From positions 372,001 through 436,000 of the forward strand of contig JAOCPU010000011.1 in NCBI GenBank assembly GCA_035772785.1: a stretch of DNA of 64,000 nt, read 5' to 3'. Positions 57,024-64,000 of this stretch are shown here, one piece after another. The translations under genes and the position numbers were made by a program. Numbering within the stretch: the stretch's first letter is position 1; every line of letters starts with the position of its first letter. A model generated the notes under the pieces. It was not told the DNA's origin, did not search any database, and saw only the letters and a list, made by a program, of their open reading frames with translations. Origin of the DNA: Phlebiopsis flavidoalba (Eukaryota > Basidiomycota > Agaricomycetes > Polyporales > Phanerochaetaceae).

Positions 57024-60000
57024 TTATGACACCTTTTCTTCTCCTGTGCTCCCAAGAGCTTTGGGCATCTTTCGGTCTCCCTTTGCAAGTTGCTCCAGAT
57101 CTGCGGGCTTGAAATAGTGTGGCGCAACCTCGAGCAACCACGCCGGCTTGATTTCCATGACTTGTCTATCAGCGAAAATCAGCGGATCAGCCGCGCAATG
57201 TCTCGGTGCCAGCCACTTACCGTAGATATGATTTCGATGTTTGCACGAGCTCGTAGTAAAGAACGGTCTTTGGTGGCGGTGTTGCTGGAAGAGACTCGAC
57301 GACGGATGAATGTAGACAGTTTGGTTAGTCTTGAGCGTACGGTAGGAGTCACCACTCTTTTGAAGCGTGGCCTAGACTTCATGCTCAGCATTAATTAACA
57401 CAGATGACCAAGAAAACACGCACCGTATTGTAGAAATAACCAGCAGTGAGAGCCTTCTGGACCGGGAGTAATGTCATTAGAGTTAGGATTACTCTGCACA
57501 ACAATCTCGACGCGCTCGCACAGCCCAGCGAGTTGATCGCGGATATCGCGCGCTCTGCTTAAGCTCTTGAACTGCAAGAAACTGTTCGTAGCAGAACTGC
57601 TGAGAGTAGTTGGTTTCCGCCCATTGTTCCCATACGTTGAGGAGTGTGAAGTGGTCGCCACGGCACGGACGAAGTTCTGTCTGGCCTGGTGCAGCGTGCA
57701 GCTTCTTGTCCTTTTGGCCGGCCATAGAACAGTGACGACGACTCTTGCAACATTGAGATGATTGTGAGCACCTGATTAGAGTCTCCGTAAGCCACCCAAA
57801 TCGCAGAAGACGCTTCATGATGGTATTTACCTCGTCTGTGCATGAGTAATTCTCGCTCGCGATAAATCGCCTTCGACAACATCGGGTCCACGGGGAACTC
57901 CGCCATCCTTCGACCGAGCTTCGTGAGCTCTCCGCGATCATTCAGCGCACCTAGCGCGTATAGCAGCTCCTCCAGCGCACGCATCAGAGTTTCGCCCGGC
58001 GGCGGATCCATGAACTCGAATCCGATGAGATCGTTGATGCCGAGCGATTTCAGGAGTAAAAACACACCATGCCCAGGTTCGTCCGCTGGATTATCAGGTA
58101 CGGTGTTCTCCTCCAACTCGTTCGCGTAGGCCCACTTGGTGTAAAGTCGGAAGGCCTTGCCGGGACCAAACACGACCGGCTCGACCCGCGCGTTGATTCG
58201 CAAGATGCACGGGAGCACTAAGAGAGTACGTCAACAAAGCTAGTCCCTATCTGTAATTGTGATAAACTTACTGGTACGACTACCAGTGACGACATTCCCG
58301 TCGTGGGTTATACGAGTTCTGCTTCACGAAGCCCGGGTCGATAACGAAGACAACGCCCATCAATAGTAATCGAGGTCTCCGCAATGTTCGTTGCAAGGAC
58401 AACCTTGCGGGAGCCCTCCGGCGTGGGCTCGAAAATCTTGGCTTGCATGTCAGCCGCTGGGTAGGTTGGCATAGATTGGACAGACGATGAGTTCAGCGAT
58501 CTTGTTACCCCAGTGCGCGAGCAGTCTCTTGCAGATTTTCTTGAGCAGCTTCGATTTCGTCTTGGACCCTACCAATGCCCCGTTGTTAGTACAAGGTGAT
58601 GATAGGCCGAAGCGCATACGCACTGTAAAGAATACGAGAATGTCACCCTTGGGCTGAGTAGTGTGAATTTGGAAGACAGTGGTGATAGCCGCATGGAGGT
58701 AGTTGGCTTCAGGCTGAGGTGTATAATGAATATCGACAGGGTATCTGCGTCCAGGGACTGTGCGGTGTCAGACTAGAGACAGAGGCAGAGGGTAGTTTGC
58801 ATGAACGACATACCATAGAATACGGGAGCATCATCGAAGTACTCGCTGAACTTCTCGGCGTCCATGGTGGCACTTGAAATGAGCAGCCGGAGCTCTGGTC
58901 GGAAGCGAGCGATATCCTCTTGAACAGACGCAGTGTCAGGCCTAAGAGGATCTATCAGATAGATTGAATCGCACCTTCACAAGCGCGAAAAGAATGTCCG
59001 TACTCAACGTTCGCTCGTGGGCCTCGTCGATAATAAGCGCAGAGTAGCCCGCCAAATCCGGCTCCGTGAGGAACTCACGTAGGAGCATGCCATCGGTCAT
59101 GTATTTGAGCACGGTCTTATCGCTCGTGCAGGTCCTCAAATCGAATGGAATACCCGACTTCATACCCAACCTTTGGTGCCCATCTCCTCGGCTACACGTG
59201 CCGCGACAGACATGGCGGCAACGCGACGTGGCTGGGTTGCAGCCCACCTTCTGGGCCCACAGCGGTGTATCCCGCCTCGTGAAGATACTGAGGGAGTTGG
59301 GTTGTCTTTCCGGAGCCTGTCTCAGCGACGACAATGAGGACCTGGTGTTCCTTGATAGCTTCCAACAGCTGTTCGCGGTATTGATATATAGGCAATGACT
59401 TCCGAGTGTCCTCGATTGTCTGAGCTAGACGAAAGATGAGAGAGAGACCAATGGCCATATAGTCGAATGCTGACCTCGTTTTTCTGCTTCCTCTATCTGT
59501 TGCTGTAGTAGCTTGTCTTTCGCGCTCATTGTACCCTCTCCACTCAGCGTAGCATCCATGACGAATTTGATGGTCTGACTCTCGTCAAAGACATATTCGT
59601 ATTCATCAACAACCTCGGGGCTTATCCAATGCGCCCGTGCGGAAGGTACTATTCTTCGTTTTGCGCGGCCTCCCATTGGTCAACATCCGTGGTGAAAACT
59701 GGTTAGGGACTTTCATCCTTGGGCTTAGCGTCCTCATAACGCTGGTATAAGACGTTCTCTTTCTTCTTCTTGTCAATCTTGCCCTGTTCTGTGAAATAGT
59801 CTTCAGGGAGTTGGTAAGCCTTCGTATTTGTCATTGATCTTCATACGTTCCTCCACCAAACGAAGAAGCTCCTTCTTGCGCTCCAGGTCTTTCTCCTCTC
59901 GTTTCGTCATCTTCATCCCACGGAATAGAGCCTCATCGTCCGCAATCTCTCTGCGAAGGAGTTCAATACGCTGCAGTTCACGTTTCGTAAGGTATTCTTG

Positions 60001-60878
60001 ACGAGAGTGTTCTGCGACCGACGGGGGAGGGCATGGCTCGTTCTCCGTGCATCTCGGTCGTCGGCTAGTCGCCTTCGCTCTGCAGCCTCGCTGTCTGGCG
60101 GCCGCCCCGGAAGTCCTTCGAGGAGCGGTCTTCCACTATGCTTTTAGTTTTCTCCTTGTCTCGCTGCTTGACGCGCTCAGCAAACGCGTCTCGTTCTTCG
60201 AGATCCGCCAGCCGCTGCCGCTCCTTCCTGGTCTCCTCATCCTCGCCGTCCTCAAGGTCATCCATACGCAGGTCTTCATCATCGTCTCGCCGCCGTTGAT
60301 CCTCATCCGGTTTCAGACGTTTCCGCGCCTGCTCTTCCTCGTCGCTCTCACCCACTCCCGTGCGTCGCTCTCCCGCTTCCGCGTATGTCTCTCCTTCTTG
60401 TCCCTGCTCTTCGAAAGATTTCCCCTTTTAACTCTACCACACCGCTCTGACTCGCATCGTCTTCGAGAAGATAGTCGAACTTCTGCTCCAGAGGGGCTCT
60501 CAAAGCCTTCGCTTCCTGCTCGGCTTGCTTCCTCGCGCTGTCTTTCTTGTGCTTCCCTTACGAGGAGCGCGAGTGTATACCTCATTTACAAACTGGTGCG
60601 CGTCGGCAGTATCTGGGAGACCTGAATCGTGGAGATATGAGAACAGAGCGTCAGGAGATTTCGCGGAGGATGCTAGAATAATTAGGGTGGTCAGTACGGT
60701 GGTGGCCTGAGAGACTGATGAGACCGACCTGAAGCTAATACATAGTTGACGATACTTCGGTCTGAGAGCCCAAAGAGCTTCGGAACAGATCATTAATACA
60801 ACTGAGATTATATGAAACCACTTGTCCACTTACCCGCAGCGCGTTGTCGCTGATGTAGCGTTCAAGGTCGGCGGACAT
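57024..60878 (-). CDS. PRP2: DEAH-box splicing helicase, Prp2/DHX16 type
   Basis: RNA-dependent ATPase that activates the spliceosome before step 1. Start ATG at 60,878: [15 protein letters not shown], intron, [35 protein letters not shown]; then a charged coiled region (60,065-60,355) as in Prp2/DHX16. [18 protein letters not shown] is at about 59,570-59,620; motif I AETGSGKT at 59,303-59,326; motif Ia [19 protein letters not shown] (about 59,180-59,235); motif II DEAH at 59,017-59,028; motif III SAT before [14 protein letters not shown] (about 58,830-58,880). The ratchet and OB-fold region continues from about 58,218 ([20 protein letters not shown]). The C-terminus [19 protein letters not shown] ends [14 protein letters not shown] at TAA 57,024. 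Extra bases at 59,131, 59,170 and 59,237 break motif Ia and its surroundings; these are best seen as assembly errors. Confidence 0.92.
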
Positions 60879-61035
60879 GGAGGTCGCAGCGCAGGGCGGA
60901 CTTTGACGCCCAACCTGTAATCGCGGTGATTTTGGATTTTGGGTCGACTCTCACTTTGACTCGCGACTACTACATCCTTGTCATTCGGCCTCCTTACTCC
61001 CTCTTCGTGAGCCGACCACAAGTGCAGCCTGCAAG
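60879..61035. promoter_or_regulatory. 157-base bidirectional promoter region
   Basis: Separates the start of the Prp2-type helicase (minus, 60,878) from the start of eIF2-alpha (plus, 61,036). Both genes serve basic expression, so shared control is plausible. No TATA box is seen. Confidence 0.5.
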
Positions 61036-62399
<1,364 letters not shown>

Positions 62400-62773
62400 A
62401 ATACTGAAGCATCCTTCGTGGTCGGCCTTGCTGCCCGCGGTCTGTTACCAGTACTCTCACCACATTGTATTATGCGATCGCGCTGACATGTATCGTTATC
62501 AATGACGCTTCATCATGACTACAATGCGCCAACGTCCATATTTGCCCAGTGCTAGATCTCTACAGCACGCTGCGCAGGCTTGAATTGCGCGTCAAGTACC
62601 GCCCGAATACGTATACACGTGTCATTCGTGGTCAATTGCCTGTGAAAATCGAGCCGTCTACGATTACTCAGCGGTTCGACTGAAGAGAATATATGGCTGA
62701 CAGCATTCCCTAGAATCAGCTCTGCGACACATACCTCTTGCCGTCTCCCTGCTAGCAGCTATCACTTGACACA
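62400..62773. other. Intergenic spacer
   Basis: Terminator region of eIF2-alpha and promoter of the questin-oxidase-like gene, both plus. No clear TATA box or other motif is seen. Confidence 0.4.
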
Positions 62774-64000
62774 ATGTCTGCGGAACTCCCTCCAGCTTTG
62801 AAGAAACCTGGAATCATCAGCTTCCCTGGACAGACTCCTGAGTCTAAGAAAACCGTGGAGCGTCTCCTCGAGGAGGACAGGCAGAATCGCCATTGCTTTT
62901 TGGGGTCGAGCCCGTTTTCATAACCACCTTAGCCATCAGTACGTGTTGGTTGTGCCCTGCACTGATCGCATTGGCGTTAACCGAATTTCAGCCTCCTCGC
63001 GTTGTACTCGTTCGGGCGCATCCCCAAAGCAGTTGGTAGCAGTTGTTCAAGCTGAGAAGGACTCTCTCGATCCCATACACCTTGCCAATGGGAGGACCCA
63101 GCAGACGGAGAAAGAAGGTGCCATCACCGCTGAAAATTGGTTTCAATATCTGGGCCAAGAAGAGTGCGCTCGTCCTCTGGGGTGTCTGTGGAGGCAAATT
63201 GACCGAAGCCCTCTATAGGCATTATTCCAACCTCGTGAAGTTCTTTACTAGTGTGGTAAGGAAGTTCGGCGCTGGAGGGGCTCTTAGAGCAATACATTTT
63301 CTCGCCTGCTGCGAACGGAAACGGGAATGATATGCTGTTGAGATTTGTAGGTGGAGCGTAAGCACCGTTTACCCACGATTCAAGCTTTTCTCCGCTAATA
63401 TTCTCACAGTGCGCATCCCCTCATACAAACAGGAGTGCGTCACGCCTATGCGACTACTCCCATGAGCTCATGACATTCCGTAGTATGCTGCCGAGTTCGG
63501 CAGTGAAGCGATGGTGGCTCAAGGTGGGGCGTTCTAGCCTACCTCATTGCGTACTGTGAGATGACATTGACTTCGCTATCCAGCTTTGGCCCAGGCCGCT
63601 TGCCACTCACCCTTCGTGCCAGAATTATACGACCTGAGCCCTTCACCCGTTGAAACCAACGGACCCAGCACCACTAATCGCCGCTGAAGGGCTTCAGCCA
63701 TCGCAGGGCCTTTCTTTGCTGGAGATCTTGCGCGAGATGTACGATTCACCCATCTTGCAACCGGTCATGCCATACGACCCAGACGCACTACTTAGCAAGC
63801 GCTCCGCGGACGTGCGGAAAGATGGAACTCGTACCGCAGAAATTCGTCGACTATCCGGCTTATGGCGTATTGACGCTTCCCGAGGACAGGCCGAATTCGA
63901 CGAGGAGAGTGGAAGAGCTGCTATGGGTGGCAACCCTTTTACTCACGGGAACGAGCAAGCCAGGCCGCAAGCCCCGAGTGGATTTCTTTCTCATGCACTT
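62774..64000 (+). CDS. Questin oxidase-like protein (DUF4243), cut by the window edge
   Basis: Family of Baeyer-Villiger-type oxidases, such as questin oxidase of anthraquinone pathways; many members are of unknown role. Start ATG at 62,774: MSAELPPALKKPGIISFPGQ, TVERLLEEDRQNRHCFFG, then LLALYSFGASPKA-like (about 62,990-63,030), AEKDSLDPIHLANGRTQQTE, ITAENWFQYLGQE (about 63,125-63,165), NLVKFFTSVVRKFGAGGAL (about 63,230-63,285), NDMLLRFVGGA, intron, HPLIQTG (about 63,417), EFGSEAMVAQAL-like (about 63,490-63,520) and CHSPFVPELYDLSPSPVETN (about 63,608-63,660). HxLIxxG and N-x3-YLG are family marks. Frames shift repeatedly; the 3' end is outside the window. Confidence 0.75.

Overview
The window is nuclear DNA of a basidiomycete fungus, most likely an Agaricomycete (polypore or mushroom relative). 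Genes are broken by many short introns of about 50-60 bases with GT...AG borders. Several families are typical of that group: F-box proteins of the LPEEL / LLVCKxW type, DUF6534-like seven-helix proteins, Ser/Thr-rich single-pass proteins, and a CCCH-RING-IBR ubiquitin ligase. The species cannot be named from the sequence.

The reading frames are damaged throughout, including in genes no fungus can lose. In eIF2-alpha, in the Prp2-type splicing helicase and in ribosomal protein uL23 the protein is clearly readable, but the frame has to be shifted every 50-150 bases. Almost every shift is one extra or one missing base in a short run of identical bases. I read this as uncorrected long-read assembly error, not gene death. 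Broken frames here are therefore weak evidence for pseudogenes. CDS coordinates below are outer limits of a readable gene, not one open frame.

Layout, left to right. 0-10 kb: a hairpin inverted repeat, an F-box gene, a DUF6534-like membrane protein and a Ser/Thr-rich single-pass membrane protein, all genes on the minus strand. 10-19 kb: a small unknown gene, uL23, an AKR7-like aldo-keto reductase, a second seven-helix membrane protein, an Iwr1-like RNA polymerase II import factor and a tRNA-Val-like sequence. 19-19.7 kb: a polypurine tract and an AT-rich island of foreign composition. 21-27 kb: two tandem MFS drug-type transporters. 28-35 kb: a divergent pair of F-box genes followed by a CCCH/RING-IBR-RING E3 ligase. 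35-40 kb: a large unrecognised beta-rich plus helical protein and two short unknowns. 41-49 kb: a GRE2-like reductase, the start of a GH28 pectinase and an AKR8-like reductase, all more decayed than the housekeeping genes. 49-54 kb: repeats, small unknown exons and a fourth F-box gene. 54-64 kb: dienelactone hydrolase, Prp2/DHX16 helicase, eIF2-alpha divergent from it, and a questin-oxidase-like gene cut by the right edge.

Two themes join genes. Four F-box proteins and an RBR ligase put ubiquitin-pathway genes at five places in the window. Two aldo-keto reductases, a GRE2-like reductase, a dienelactone hydrolase, a questin-oxidase-like enzyme, a pectinase and two drug-type transporters form an accessory metabolic set around a few housekeeping genes (uL23, Prp2, eIF2-alpha, Iwr1).
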